Origin: Rugosimonospora acidiphila
GTDB lineage: Bacteria > Actinomycetota > Actinomycetes > Mycobacteriales > Micromonosporaceae
Reading direction: 5' to 3'
DNA: 64,000 bases
NCBI RefSeq assembly: GCF_039543385.1
Contig: NZ_BAABJQ010000006.1
Location: 355,765-419,764 of the forward strand
Below the pieces are notes generated by a model, which was not told where the DNA came from, did no database searches, and saw only the letters and a program-made list of their open reading frames with translations. The translations under genes were made by a program, and so were the position numbers. Each line of letters opens with the position of its first letter. Positions within the stretch are counted from its first letter, which is position 1. This document shows, piece after piece, positions 24,567 to 32,787 of this stretch.

Positions 24567-25909
24567 ACCGTCACCAGATCCTTGACGGAGGCGAACTTCG
24601 CGTCTCCGATGCCGGAGACCTGGCGCAGTTCGTCCACGCTGTGGAAGCCACCATGCTGGGTTCGGTAGTCGATGATGCGCTGCGCCAGCGCCGGGCCGAT
24701 GCCGGGCAGGGTCTCCAGGGCGGTGAGCGAGGCGGCGTTGAGGTCGATCTTGGCACCCGCGGCCGGGTCCGACCCATCGGCCCCGTTCACCCCGTCGGCG
24801 CCCGTCCCCGGCGGAGGGGTCACCCCGATGACGATCAGCTCTCCGTCGGCGAGCTTGCGGGCCAGATTGACGTATGACACGTCAACCCCGGGCAACGGCC
24901 CGCCCGCTGCGGCGATGGCGTCGGCGACGCGGGCGCCGCCGGGCAGGCGCACCAGGCCGGGGTGGGTCACCTTGCCCTGCACCGCCACGACGATCGTGCT
25001 CGGGGACGGGGACGGCGCCGCGTCCAACGGGCCGGCGGTGTACGAGGAGACGGGGCTCACCGGCTCCGCGCGCGGCTGCGCCCGCCAGGCGAGAACCGCC
25101 GCGACCAGTACGACCAGGACGGCCACCACGATGAGCGCCCTGATCCCCCGCCGCCCGGGATCGAAGGCGCCCAGCACCCGGCGGCCCGATCCCCTCAGCG
25201 ATCCCGGGCCGAGGTCGCCGCTCGCGGCACCGCTCGCCCAGTCGTTACCGTCCCAGCCGGCACCGGTCGAAGCGACGCCGGTCGAGCCGGCGCCCTCCCA
25301 CCCGGCGCCCTCCCAGGCCGCACCGTTCGAGGCCGCACCGTTCGAGGCCGCACCGTTCGAGGCCGCACCGGCCAAGCCCTCGCCGCGCCAGCCCTCGCCA
25401 CGCCAACCGTCGCCGCCCCAGCCATCGTTCCGAAGGCCGCCGCCGCGCACGGCGCCGCCGTCAACGATGCCGCCGCCCACGATGCCGTCGTTGACGGCTC
25501 CGCCATTAACCGCACCGTCGTCAACCGCACCGCCGTTTACCGCACTGCCGTCAACCGCACCGTCGTTTACCGCACCGGGGCCGACGGCCCCGTCCGGCGC
25601 GCCCGGACGGACCCGATGCCCGCCGCCCGGAATCCCCAGCGAGTTCGTGCCGGCCAGGGGCGGGCCGGCCAGGGGCGGGCCGGCCAGGGGCGGGCCAGCC
25701 GCGGGCGGGCCAGCCGCGGGCGGGCCAGCCGCGGGCGGGCCAGCCGCGGGCGGGCCAGCCGCGGGTGGGCCTGGCTCGAGGTCGTCCCTCGAGTCATGCC
25801 GCCGCCAGCCGTCGACGGCAGCCGGATTCCGCGGCGGCGTGGTCGGCCACACCGCGTCGAACCGGCGCCGAATCTCGTCCTCGTCCCGCTTCCGATCGCC
25901 TCTGCGCAC
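24563..25909 (-). CDS. comEA: ComEA family helix-hairpin-helix DNA-binding protein with long repeat-rich N-terminus
   Basis: 448 residues, over twice the usual ComEA length. The functional core is C-terminal: a membrane anchor at ~255–273, an SLBB domain (~300–350; VQGKVTHPGLVRLPGGARVADAI), and two helix-hairpin-helix motifs (~386–448; IDLNAASLTALETLPGIGPA and SVDELRQVSGIGDAKF). ComEA binds incoming double-stranded DNA outside the membrane. The N-terminal ~250 residues would be cytoplasmic: AAGPP/LAGPP repeats (47–86), GAVNDG-type repeats, then NGAAS three times. The GTG start has TAGCGT seven bases upstream. comEC overlaps its end. Confidence 0.9.
   Translation of the reverse strand: MRRGDRKRDEDEIRRRFDAVWPTTPPRNPAAVDGWRRHDSRDDLEPGPPAAGPPAAGPPAAGPPAAGPPAAGPPLAGPPLAGPPLAGTNSLGIPGGGHRVRPGAPDGAVGPGAVNDGAVDGSAVNGGAVDDGAVNGGAVNDGIVGGGIVDGGAVRGGGLRNDGWGGDGWRGEGWRGEGLAGAASNGAASNGAASNGAAWEGAGWEGAGSTGVASTGAGWDGNDWASGAASGDLGPGSLRGSGRRVLGAFDPGRRGIRALIVVAVLVVLVAAVLAWRAQPRAEPVSPVSSYTAGPLDAAPSPSPSTIVVAVQGKVTHPGLVRLPGGARVADAIAAAGGPLPGVDVSYVNLARKLADGELIVIGVTPPPGTGADGVNGADGSDPAAGAKIDLNAASLTALETLPGIGPALAQRIIDYRTQHGGFHSVDELRQVSGIGDAKFASVKDLVTV
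25321..25365. repeat. Three exact 15-base repeats in comEA
   Basis: CACCGTTCGAGGCCG occurs at 25321, 25336 and 25351; on the coding strand each yields one copy of the NGAAS pentapeptide. Confidence 0.95.
25651..25770. repeat. Eight 15-base repeats of two types in comEA
   Basis: CGGCCAGGGGCGGGC three times (25651–25695), then CAGCCGCGGGCGGGC five times (25696–25770, the last with one change). They encode LAGPP and AAGPP pentapeptides. There are no spacers, so it is not a CRISPR array; the copy number is likely variable between strains. Confidence 0.95.
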
Positions 25910-25916
25910 GGCCGGA

Positions 25917-25922
25917 ACGCTA
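25917..25922 (-). promoter_or_regulatory. Leaderless-type -10 box of comEA
   Basis: On the minus strand TAGCGT stands seven bases before the GTG initiation codon of comEA. Confidence 0.5.
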
Positions 25923-25998
25923 GGCCGATCGCCCCCGGTGACGCCCAGGCCACATCATGATCTGTGGATGGCGAGGGTGGTTGTGGACGCCGGATCGA

Positions 25999-26838
25999 TC
26001 AGACGGTCGATCTGGTATGCACGACCACCGACACCGTGCCGGGCCCGACGTGCGCGCCGATCGCCGCGCCTATCTCCGTCTGGTAGCGGGTCCGGATGCG
26101 GGTGCCCAGCCGATCGGTGAGCGCCGCCAGCAGCTCCGCGGCCCGCTCGGGCGCCGCCAGGTGGTGCACGGCAATGTCCACATCGGACAGACCGGCCGCC
26201 TCCGCCGCGAGGTCGACGAGCCGACCCATCGCCCTGGTCGCGGTGCGCACCTTGTCCCGCACCACGATCTCGCCGTCGACCATGTGCAGGATCGGCTTGA
26301 CCGACAGCGCCGTGCCCAGCAGGGCGGAGGCGGGGCCGATCCGCCCGCCTCGACGCAGATATTCCAGCGTGTCCACATAGAACAACGTGGTGGTCCGGCC
26401 GACCGCGGCGAGCGCCGCGTCCCGGGCCTCCACCGGGTCGTCGCCGCGTGCGTGCAGCGCGGGAAAGCCCAGGCCCATCCCGGTGCTCCGGGAGTCCACC
26501 ACCTCGACCCTGCCCGGGTGGCTGGCGGCGGCGAGCACCGCCGCGTCGTAGGTGCCGGACAGCTTGGCCGACAGGTGCACCGAAACGATCCCGGTCGCCC
26601 CGCCGGCCAGCAGCCCCTGGTACACCTCGGCAAGCTCGGCCGGCGACGGACGCGACGTGGTCACCGCCAGCCGTCGGGCGGTCAGCGCCCGCGCGACGTC
26701 AGCCGAGGACACGTCGATCCCCTCACGCCCCTGCATCCCGCCGATCGCCACGATCAGCGGCACCACGGTCAGCCCGTCGCGCGCGACCAGCTCCGCCGGC
26801 AGGCAGGCGGTCGAGTCGGTCACGACGGCAATGGACAT
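25999..26838 (-). CDS. DegV family fatty acid-binding protein
   Basis: 279 residues. The N-terminus VVTDSTACLPAE, the central TSRPSPAEL, and VDTLEYLRRGGRIGPASALLG are diagnostic of DegV. Members bind a fatty acid in a cleft between two domains, and in Gram-positives act as FakB subunits that present the fatty acid to kinase FakA. No fakA is in view. The ATG giving MSIAVVTDS was chosen because the family starts here and because TACCGT lies six bases before it; a longer frame would add 49 unlike residues. Confidence 0.93.
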   Translation of the reverse strand: MSIAVVTDSTACLPAELVARDGLTVVPLIVAIGGMQGREGIDVSSADVARALTARRLAVTTSRPSPAELAEVYQGLLAGGATGIVSVHLSAKLSGTYDAAVLAAASHPGRVEVVDSRSTGMGLGFPALHARGDDPVEARDAALAAVGRTTTLFYVDTLEYLRRGGRIGPASALLGTALSVKPILHMVDGEIVVRDKVRTATRAMGRLVDLAAEAAGLSDVDIAVHHLAAPERAAELLAALTDRLGTRIRTRYQTEIGAAIGAHVGPGTVSVVVHTRSTV

Positions 26839-26844
26839 GCCGGC

Positions 26845-26850
26845 ACGGTA
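26845..26850 (-). promoter_or_regulatory. Leaderless-type -10 box of DegV gene
   Basis: On the minus strand TACCGT stands six bases before the ATG at 26838, and no Shine-Dalgarno is seen. Confidence 0.6.
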
Positions 26851-27164
26851 TCCGATCCGGACCGGGACCGCCGCGACGGTCGCCGCCCGCCCGATCACCC
26901 GCCGCCAGGCGCCCAGCACCCCACCACCAAGCACCCAGCGACCCACGGGTAAGTGCCCGATGACCCACCGCCAACTACCCGACAACCCGCCTCGGAGGCG
27001 CTCGACAAGCCGCCGCCGACCGTCCGACCACCGCCGACCGTCCGACCACCGGCGACCGTCGGATCACCGGCGACCGGACCATCGGCCACCGGGCGCGGGT
27101 CACGCCGGACGGGCGCGGGTCACGCCGGACGGACGTCCGCGTGGCGGGGCCACGCACGCCCAGG
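26851..27164. repeat. Non-coding region with two families of tandem repeats
   Basis: About 314 bases between the DegV start and the lipoprotein end. An 18-base unit, CCGCCGACCGTCCGACCA, occurs exactly at 27013–27030 and 27031–27048, with a diverged copy at 27049–27066. A 20-base unit beginning GGGCGCGGGTCACG occurs exactly at 27091–27110 and 27111–27130. Left of these are loose CACCxA repeats. No credible gene or terminator was recognised. Confidence 0.75.
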
Positions 27165-27680
27165 TCAGCTGCGGTGCGCCTCGGTGATCTGGAACGGACG
27201 TCCCTGCATGCAGTAGCTCATCACGCCAGTGATCACGTGACCGGTGACCGAGACGTCGGCACCCGCGTACACGACCGTCGGGTCACCGCCCAGCAGCTGG
27301 TACACGCCCGTGGAGTCGCGCAAGATCAAGCAGCCCCGCTCGACGCCCTCCTCGACCTGCCCGGTCAGCGTCTGGTCCGCCATCGTCGGGGCCGGCCTGG
27401 TGGGCACCGAGATGGCCGGCGCGGAGGTCGTGAGGTCCGACGGCCCGGGGCTGGCGGGCGTGAGGTCCGACGGCGGAAGGCTGGCCGACGGCGTACCCAC
27501 CGGGGACGGCAGCGGCATGGGCTGGATGGACGGTTCGGCGGACGCGGAGCCGGTGACCCCCACGGTCGTGCCCGACCCTGCCTGGTCGGCCGAGCAGCCG
27601 GCCAGCCCACCGGACGCGACCAGGCCGGCCGTCACCAGGCCGGCGCACAAGACGACAAGTCGACGCGTACCCATTTCCAT
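27165..27680 (-). CDS. Putative lipoprotein of unknown function
   Basis: 171 residues. An Arg-containing signal peptide ends in lipobox LAGC, with Cys about 29, so the mature protein would be lipid-anchored outside the membrane. Next is a ~65-residue Ser/Pro/Thr-rich linker. The C-terminal ~70 residues (TGQVEEGVERGCLILRDSTG to SYCMQGRPFQITEAH) form a small beta-rich domain with two cysteines that may pair, resembling OB-type domains; this match is by eye only. Transcription from a TAACGT box just upstream would begin near the second of two in-frame ATGs. Confidence 0.75.
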   Translation of the reverse strand: MEMGTRRLVVLCAGLVTAGLVASGGLAGCSADQAGSGTTVGVTGSASAEPSIQPMPLPSPVGTPSASLPPSDLTPASPGPSDLTTSAPAISVPTRPAPTMADQTLTGQVEEGVERGCLILRDSTGVYQLLGGDPTVVYAGADVSVTGHVITGVMSYCMQGRPFQITEAHRS

Positions 27681-27721
27681 GGGACGTTACCCCGGCCCGC
27701 CCGGTTCCCGTGCGCGGATAA

Positions 27722-28324
27722 CTACGGCAGGTTGTATCCGCGCAGTTGCCAGCCCGGGACCGGATACGCACGCAGGTCGATCCAGTGGCAGTTGCTCAGC
27801 GCGCCGATCCCGCCCAGCACCGTGCTCGGCCAGCCGAGCAGGGCCACCATGCCGTACTTGGCGCTGCCGCCATGGCCGACCGCCACCACCGTGCCGCCCG
27901 GGGCCAGCTCGGCGGCCTCCCGCATCGCGCCGGACGCCCGTTTGCCGAGGTCGTCGACCTCCTCCACCCCGCAGCCGTCGATCGCCTGGCCGGCCCGCCA
28001 GCGGGCGTACTCCTGCGGGTAGCGCTCGGCGGCCTCGGCGTTGGTCAGGCCCTGCCAGTCACCGAAACAGCGCTCACGCAGCCGCTGGTCGTACTGGACG
28101 GTCAGGCCGGTGGCCGCCGCCAGGGCGGCCGCCGTGTCGGCGGCCCGGCGCAGGTCGCTGCTCACGATCGCGTCGGGTTTCAGCTCGGCGAGCCGGGAAG
28201 CGACGGCCTCGGCCTGCGCCAGCCCGACCGGGTTGAGCTCGATGTCGAGCTGCCCCTGGATCCGGTTGTCGACGTTCCACACGGTCTGGCCGTGCCGGAG
28301 CACGATCAGCCGGGTGGCGGTCAT
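27722..28324 (-). CDS. Histidine phosphatase family protein
   Basis: 200 residues of the phosphoglycerate mutase-like superfamily. The catalytic RHG is in IVLRHGQTVWN (H about 11); a second active-site His is in VAVGHGGSAKYGM, and the acid is in LRERCFGDWQG. The phrase SSDLRRAADTAAAL holds the usual Arg. Such enzymes dephosphorylate sugars or nucleotides; actinobacterial relatives beside rsfS are often called phosphoglycerate mutases, but specificity is not visible. It overlaps the rsfS stop by four bases (ATGA). Confidence 0.92.
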   Translation of the reverse strand: MTATRLIVLRHGQTVWNVDNRIQGQLDIELNPVGLAQAEAVASRLAELKPDAIVSSDLRRAADTAAALAAATGLTVQYDQRLRERCFGDWQGLTNAEAAERYPQEYARWRAGQAIDGCGVEEVDDLGKRASGAMREAAELAPGGTVVAVGHGGSAKYGMVALLGWPSTVLGGIGALSNCHWIDLRAYPVPGWQLRGYNLP

Positions 28325-28728
28325 GACGCCTCGAAGGAACCATCGCGGTCAGCCGAGACCAGGTCTCGATCGACGAACGGGATGGTCGGGCAGTCCTTCC
28401 ACAGCCGATCCAGCGCGTAGAACTCGCGCTCCTCGCTGTGCTGGACGTGGACCACAAGATCGACGTAGTCCAGCAGCACCCAACGGCCCGCGCGTTCGCC
28501 CTCGCGGCGCACCGGCTTGGCCTTCTCCGGCAGTTCGAGCAACGCCTCCTCGATGGCATCCACGATGGCCTGGACCTGGCGTTCGTTGGGGGCGGAGGCG
28601 ACCAGGAACACATCTGTGATCACCAGTTGGTCGGCTACGTCGATGATGACGATGTCGTTGGCCTTCTTGTCGGCGGCCGCCTGGGCGGCGGCCAGCGCAA
28701 GCTCGATGGCGCGCTCGGTTGCGGGCAC
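28321..28728 (-). CDS. rsfS: Ribosomal silencing factor RsfS
   Basis: 135 residues, standard for RsfS, which binds ribosomal protein L14 and blocks joining of the subunits during slow growth. The core reads VIIDVADQLVITDVFLVASAPNERQVQAIVDAIEE and the end has LLDYVDLVVHVQHSEEREFYALDRLWKDCP. The GTG start has GAGGAG five bases before it. It lies between nadD and the phosphatase in the conserved nadD–rsfS–phosphatase order. Confidence 0.96.
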   Translation of the reverse strand: MPATERAIELALAAAQAAADKKANDIVIIDVADQLVITDVFLVASAPNERQVQAIVDAIEEALLELPEKAKPVRREGERAGRWVLLDYVDLVVHVQHSEEREFYALDRLWKDCPTIPFVDRDLVSADRDGSFEAS

Positions 28729-28872
28729 CTGGCTCCTCTCGGTTTTGCCGCTTCGACCGGTCTGGCTCGGCGCGCTCGGCGCGCCGCGACCCAGGCCGGT
28801 CGCCAGCTACCAGCCTCTCACAAACGGCGGCGAGGTCGCCGTCCAGCCACGACCGAGTGGGGCGAACGGCAA

Positions 28873-29466
28873 TTAGAGGTACAAGTGGCGCTTTGCGATA
28901 TATTGCACCACCCCGTCGGGTACCAGGTACCACACCGGTTGGCCGGCGGCGACCCGCTCACGGCAGTCCGTGGAGGAGATGGCCATGGCCGGCACCTGGA
29001 TCAGACTGATCTCGTGGTCCGGCACGTGATCATCGGACAGGTCGAACCCGGGCCGGGTCACCCCCACGAAGTGGGCGAGTTCGAAGATCTCGTCCACTTC
29101 CTTCCAGGACAAGATCTTGTCCAGGGCGTCGGCGCCGGTGATGAAGAACAACTGGGCCGCCGAGCCGTACAGCGTCCGCAGGTCCCGGAGGGTGTCGATG
29201 GTGTACGTCGGCCCGCCCCGGTCGATGTCGACCCGGCTCACCGTGAAGCGCGGGTTCGACGCGGTGGCGATCACCGTCATCAGGTACCGGTCCTCGGCGG
29301 GGCTGACCTTGTCGTCCGCCTTCTGCCAGGGCTCTCCGGTGGGCACGAACACGACCTCGTCGAGATCGAAGCGCATGGCCACCTCGCTGGCCGCGACGAG
29401 GTGACCGTGGTGAATCGGATCGAAGGTCCCACCCATGATCCCGATCCGGCGTGTACGAGCCTCCAT
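28873..29466 (-). CDS. nadD: Nicotinate-nucleotide adenylyltransferase
   Basis: 197 residues. NadD transfers AMP from ATP to nicotinate mononucleotide, making deamido-NAD. The nucleotidyltransferase motif is GGTFDPIHHGHLVAA, and the C-terminal ISSTDCRERVAAGQPVWYLVPDGVVQYI matches the ISST-x-R signature (here with an extra Asp-Cys). The ATG giving MEARTRRIGIMGG was chosen; TAGCAT lies seven bases upstream, which suggests a leaderless mRNA. Confidence 0.95.
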   Translation of the reverse strand: MEARTRRIGIMGGTFDPIHHGHLVAASEVAMRFDLDEVVFVPTGEPWQKADDKVSPAEDRYLMTVIATASNPRFTVSRVDIDRGGPTYTIDTLRDLRTLYGSAAQLFFITGADALDKILSWKEVDEIFELAHFVGVTRPGFDLSDDHVPDHEISLIQVPAMAISSTDCRERVAAGQPVWYLVPDGVVQYIAKRHLYL

Positions 29467-29473
29467 CGTCCCG

Positions 29474-29479
29474 ATGCTA
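29474..29479 (-). promoter_or_regulatory. Leaderless-type -10 box of nadD
   Basis: On the minus strand TAGCAT stands seven bases before the ATG at 29466. Confidence 0.6.
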
Positions 29480-29833
29480 CCCGCATGATCGACTGCTCGG
29501 TGGTGAGCGGGAAACCCGGCGGGCCCGATCGGGGTGGACGAGGGCATGAATCCGGGCCGCGAATACGGACCGGGAGTACGGACCGCGAATACCGCTACGG
29601 ATGGGTAGGTATCGATCTGTGAGGCTGCCAGACATAGCCGGACCTCGCCGTATGCGGCAGCCGCCGGTAAGGTTGGCGCAGGAGCCAGCCCGGACCGGGT
29701 GGCTCCGCCGTATTTCCCGCTGTCCTACCCCTTCACCGTTCCGACGTTTTCCGGGCTAACCGAATCGGAGCGGCTGCCGCTTAGCCGTCGGTCATCGCCG
29801 GCGGCCAACCCGGAAAGAGGAGCCAACGGCGCC
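29480..29833. other. Long leader region of the NCS2 permease with hairpins
   Basis: About 350 bases between divergent nadD and the permease. On the plus strand GGCTGCC (29623–29629) can pair with GGCAGCC (29656–29662), and GGAGCC (29681–29686) with GGCTCC (29701–29706) around an inner CCCGG/CCGGG. The second hairpin is followed by GTATTTCCC. No purine riboswitch consensus could be recognised. AGAGGAG near 29815–29821 serves as the ribosome-binding region. Confidence 0.45.
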
Positions 29834-31327
29834 ATGAGCGTGACGACCGTGACCCCCCCGCCCCAGCCATCGCAGACGCAGGACGCAACACCACCCCGCA
29901 ACGCCTTCGACCGGTTCTTCGAGATCAGTCGGAGGGGCTCGACGGTCCGGCGCGAAATCCTCGCCGGCCTGACCACGTTCGCCACGATGGCCTACATCGT
30001 GGTACTCAATCCATTGATCATCGGTACCGCCCCCGACAAGGGCGGACATCTGCTCGGCATAGCCCCGGTAGCCGGGGTCACCGCCCTGGTCGCCGCCGTG
30101 ATGACGATCCTCATGGGACTGATCGGCAAGGTACCGTTCGGGGTCGCCACCGGCCTCGGGCTCAACGCGTTCGTCGCGTACTCGGTGGCCTCGAGGATGA
30201 GTTGGCCGGAGGCCATGGGCCTGGTCGTCATCGAGGGTCTGCTCATCGCCGTACTGGTGATCACCGGCTTCCGCCAGGCCGTCTTCCAGGCGATTCCCCG
30301 TGAGCTCAAGGCCGCCATCGCGGTCGGCATCGGCCTGTTCATCTCGCTGATCGGTTTCGTGGACGGCGGTCTGGTGCGCCGGATACCGGACGCGGCCAAC
30401 ACCACGGTTCCGGTGCAGTTGGGCTCCGACGGGACCCTGCACGGCTGGACCAGCCTGGTGTTCGTGGTCGGCCTGCTGCTGACCGGCGTGCTGGTGGCCC
30501 GCAAGGTACGCGGCGGCATGCTGATCGGCATCATCGGCACCACGGTGTTCGCGGCCATCGTCAACGCGCTGGCCAAGCCGGGCCCCTCGGTCGTGAACGG
30601 CAAGCCGAACCCGACCGGTTGGCAGCTGTCCGTGCCCACCCTGCCGCACCCGCTGTTTCAGGCCCCGGACCTGCACCTGGTCGGGCACGTGTCGTTCGGC
30701 GCCTTCGCCAGCGTCGGCGTGCTGACCGCGATCCTGCTCGTCTTCACCCTCGTGCTCTCCGACTTCTTCGACGTGATGGGCACCACGGTCGGACTGGCCC
30801 GGCAGGCCGGGCTGGCCACGCCGAAGGGGGACATCCCGCGGCTGGGTCGGGTGCTGTTCGTCGACGGCATCGCGGCGGCGGCCGGCGGCGGCGCGAGCGC
30901 GTCGTCGGCGACCACGTACGTCGAGTCCTCCTCGGGCATCGCCGACGGCGGCCGCACCGGCCTGACCAGCGTGGTCACCGGCGTGCTGTTCCTGGCGGCA
31001 CTCTTGCTGACCCCGCTGGTGCAGTTGGTGCCCAGCGAGGCGGCCGGACCGGCGCTGGTCATCGTGGGCGCGCTGATGATCCGTCAGGTGCGCGACATCG
31101 ACTTCAGCGATCTCGGGGTGGCGATCCCAGCGTTCCTCACGATGGTGCTGATGCCGTTCACGTACTCGATCACCGACGGGATCGGCGCCGGGTTCATCAG
31201 CTGGGTGGCGATCCGCCTGGTACGGGGCAAGGGTCGCGAGATCCACCCGCTGATGTGGGGCGTGACCATCGTCTTCGTGATCTACTTCGGCATCAATGTG
31301 GTGAAATCCCTCACTGGCGTGAGCTGA
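29834..31327 (+). CDS. NCS2 family purine/hypoxanthine-type permease
   Basis: A 497-residue membrane transporter with ~13 helices. The AzgA/PbuG-like pattern is present: RREILAGLTTFATMAYIVVLNP early, GKVPFGVATGLGLNAFVAY, PRELKAAIAVGIGLFISLIGF, and later LVLSDFFDVMGTTVGLARQAG and ASSATTYVESSSGIADGGRTGLTSVVTG. This group imports adenine, guanine or hypoxanthine with protons. The ATG giving MSVTTVTPPP was chosen; further upstream the frame is in the leader. A terminator follows five bases after the stop. Confidence 0.93.
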   Translation: MSVTTVTPPPQPSQTQDATPPRNAFDRFFEISRRGSTVRREILAGLTTFATMAYIVVLNPLIIGTAPDKGGHLLGIAPVAGVTALVAAVMTILMGLIGKVPFGVATGLGLNAFVAYSVASRMSWPEAMGLVVIEGLLIAVLVITGFRQAVFQAIPRELKAAIAVGIGLFISLIGFVDGGLVRRIPDAANTTVPVQLGSDGTLHGWTSLVFVVGLLLTGVLVARKVRGGMLIGIIGTTVFAAIVNALAKPGPSVVNGKPNPTGWQLSVPTLPHPLFQAPDLHLVGHVSFGAFASVGVLTAILLVFTLVLSDFFDVMGTTVGLARQAGLATPKGDIPRLGRVLFVDGIAAAAGGGASASSATTYVESSSGIADGGRTGLTSVVTGVLFLAALLLTPLVQLVPSEAAGPALVIVGALMIRQVRDIDFSDLGVAIPAFLTMVLMPFTYSITDGIGAGFISWVAIRLVRGKGREIHPLMWGVTIVFVIYFGINVVKSLTGVS

Positions 31328-31331
31328 GCCG

Positions 31332-31362
31332 GCGGCCGGCCCGCGCCGTGCGGGCCGGCCGC
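31332..31362. terminator. Bidirectional hairpin between permease and paaK-like gene
   Basis: A perfect 13-base-pair stem: GCGGCCGGCCCGC at 31332–31344 pairs with GCGGGCCGGCCGC at 31350–31362, loop of five. GGCCGGCCGCACCAA recurs at about 31381–31395. Confidence 0.75.
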
Positions 31363-31401
31363 ACCAAACAGCGCCGTCCAGGCCGGCCGCACCAACGACC
31401 G

Positions 31402-32712
31402 TCACTCCAGGCCGGGCAGCGGCGCCGGGCCGGCCTGCCACCGGATCACCCGGCGCGCCTTGCCGACCTCGGTACGCGGCAGGGCACCCGGCTCGACGAT
31501 CCGGACGTCGCAGCCGAGACCGAGCCGGCGGGCCAGCGAGTCGCGCAGCCGGGCCCCGACCTCCAGGCCGTCGATGTCGGCCGACGACGGCTCGGCGCAC
31601 ACGAGCAGCCGGAGCAGCGCCCCGCGGGCGTCGACCACTATCGCGTACTGCGGCCCGATCGCCGCGTCGGCGAGCACCACCGCCTCCACCTCGCTCGGGT
31701 ACACGTTGATCCCGCGGACCACCAGCATGTCGTCGGAGCGGCCGACCACCTTGCTCATCTTCACCGTGGTCCGGCCGTCCGGCGACGGCTTGCGCGACAG
31801 CCGCGCCAGGTCACCGGTCCGGTACCGCAGCAGCGGGAACGCCTCCTTGGTGAGCGTGGTGAAGGTCAGCTCCCCCAGCTCACCGTCCGGTACCGGCCGG
31901 CCGGACAGCGGATCGAGCGCCTCGACGAAGAAGTGGTCCTCCTGTACGTGCAGCCAGCCGCCGGAGTCCAGGCTCTCGCAGGCCACACCCGGCCCGATCA
32001 CCTCGGACAGCCCGTAGATGTCCAGCGCCCGGATGCCCAGCAGCAGCTCGATCTGCTCGCGCATGGCGTCGGTCCACGGCTCCGCACCGTGCACCCCGAC
32101 GCGCAGTCCCAGGCCGGTCGGGTCGATCCCCTCGGCGCGGGCCGCCTCGGCGAGGTAGATGGCGTACGACGGGGTGCAGGTCAGCACGTCCGGGTGCACG
32201 TCCTGGATCAGCCGCAGCTGCCGGGCGGTGTTGCCGCTGGACATCGGGATCACCGTGGCACCCAGCGCGCGGGCGCCGTGGTGCACGCCGAGGCCGCCGG
32301 TGAACAGCCCGTACCCGTACGCGTTGTGGATGATCGAGCCCCGGGTCGCGCCGGCGGCGGCCAGGCCGCGCGCCATCACGTGGGCCCACAGGTCGAGGTC
32401 GTTCGAGGTGTACGGGACCAGGGTCGGCCGGCCGCTGGTGCCCGAGGATCCGTGCACCGCGGCGCAGTCCTCCAGCGGCACGGCGAGCATGCCGAACGGG
32501 TAGGCCTGCCACAGGTCCGGCTTGCTCAGCGTGGGCAGGCCGGGCAGGTCATCGAGGGTCAGCCGGTCGCCGCGCTCGACGCCCGCCGCGCGCAGCGTCG
32601 CGGCCTGCGGGCCCCGGGCCGCCAGCAACCGGTCGACCAACGCGCGTAGTCGCCGGGTCTGTAGCGCGCCGCGTTCGTCCACCGACATGGTCTCGGCCAG
32701 ATCGAAGATCAC
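31402..32712 (-). CDS. Phenylacetate–CoA ligase-like adenylate-forming enzyme
   Basis: 436 residues, PaaK-like. ATP-binding motif is SSGTSGRPT, followed by GLFTGGLGVHHGARALGATVIPMSSGNT, the adenylation phrase DIYGLSEVIGPGVACES, and the hinge YRTGDLARL. The C-terminal domain includes VVRGINVYPSEVEAV and ends PRTEVGKARRVIRW with the catalytic Lys probably in GKARR. PaaK forms phenylacetyl-CoA from phenylacetate, but no other paa genes are nearby, so an aryl acid of another pathway is possible. The GTG start has a strong GAGGAGG. Confidence 0.88.
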   Translation of the reverse strand: MIFDLAETMSVDERGALQTRRLRALVDRLLAARGPQAATLRAAGVERGDRLTLDDLPGLPTLSKPDLWQAYPFGMLAVPLEDCAAVHGSSGTSGRPTLVPYTSNDLDLWAHVMARGLAAAGATRGSIIHNAYGYGLFTGGLGVHHGARALGATVIPMSSGNTARQLRLIQDVHPDVLTCTPSYAIYLAEAARAEGIDPTGLGLRVGVHGAEPWTDAMREQIELLLGIRALDIYGLSEVIGPGVACESLDSGGWLHVQEDHFFVEALDPLSGRPVPDGELGELTFTTLTKEAFPLLRYRTGDLARLSRKPSPDGRTTVKMSKVVGRSDDMLVVRGINVYPSEVEAVVLADAAIGPQYAIVVDARGALLRLLVCAEPSSADIDGLEVGARLRDSLARRLGLGCDVRIVEPGALPRTEVGKARRVIRWQAGPAPLPGLE

Positions 32713-32787
32713 GAAGCACCTCCTCGGCCGCGATCCGTTGCCCCAGAATCGCGACTGTCGATCTACTCCTGCCCGGCTGACGCCGCC

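Noticed and set aside
25651..25770. Regular short repeats that might be a CRISPR array
   Set aside because: The 15-base units are directly adjacent without spacers, lie in frame within comEA, and encode pentapeptides.
22176..25909. Claim of natural competence based on comEA and comEC
   Set aside because: These genes are near-universal in actinobacterial genomes at this locus, and no pilus or uptake regulator genes are in the window. Presence alone does not show DNA uptake.
29480..29833. Purine riboswitch before the NCS2 permease
   Set aside because: No recognisable aptamer core was seen; only generic hairpins are supported.
31402..32712. A phenylacetate degradation cluster
   Set aside because: Only a PaaK-like ligase is present; no paaABCDE, paaG, paaZ or paaX-type gene lies nearby, so the pathway is not supported.
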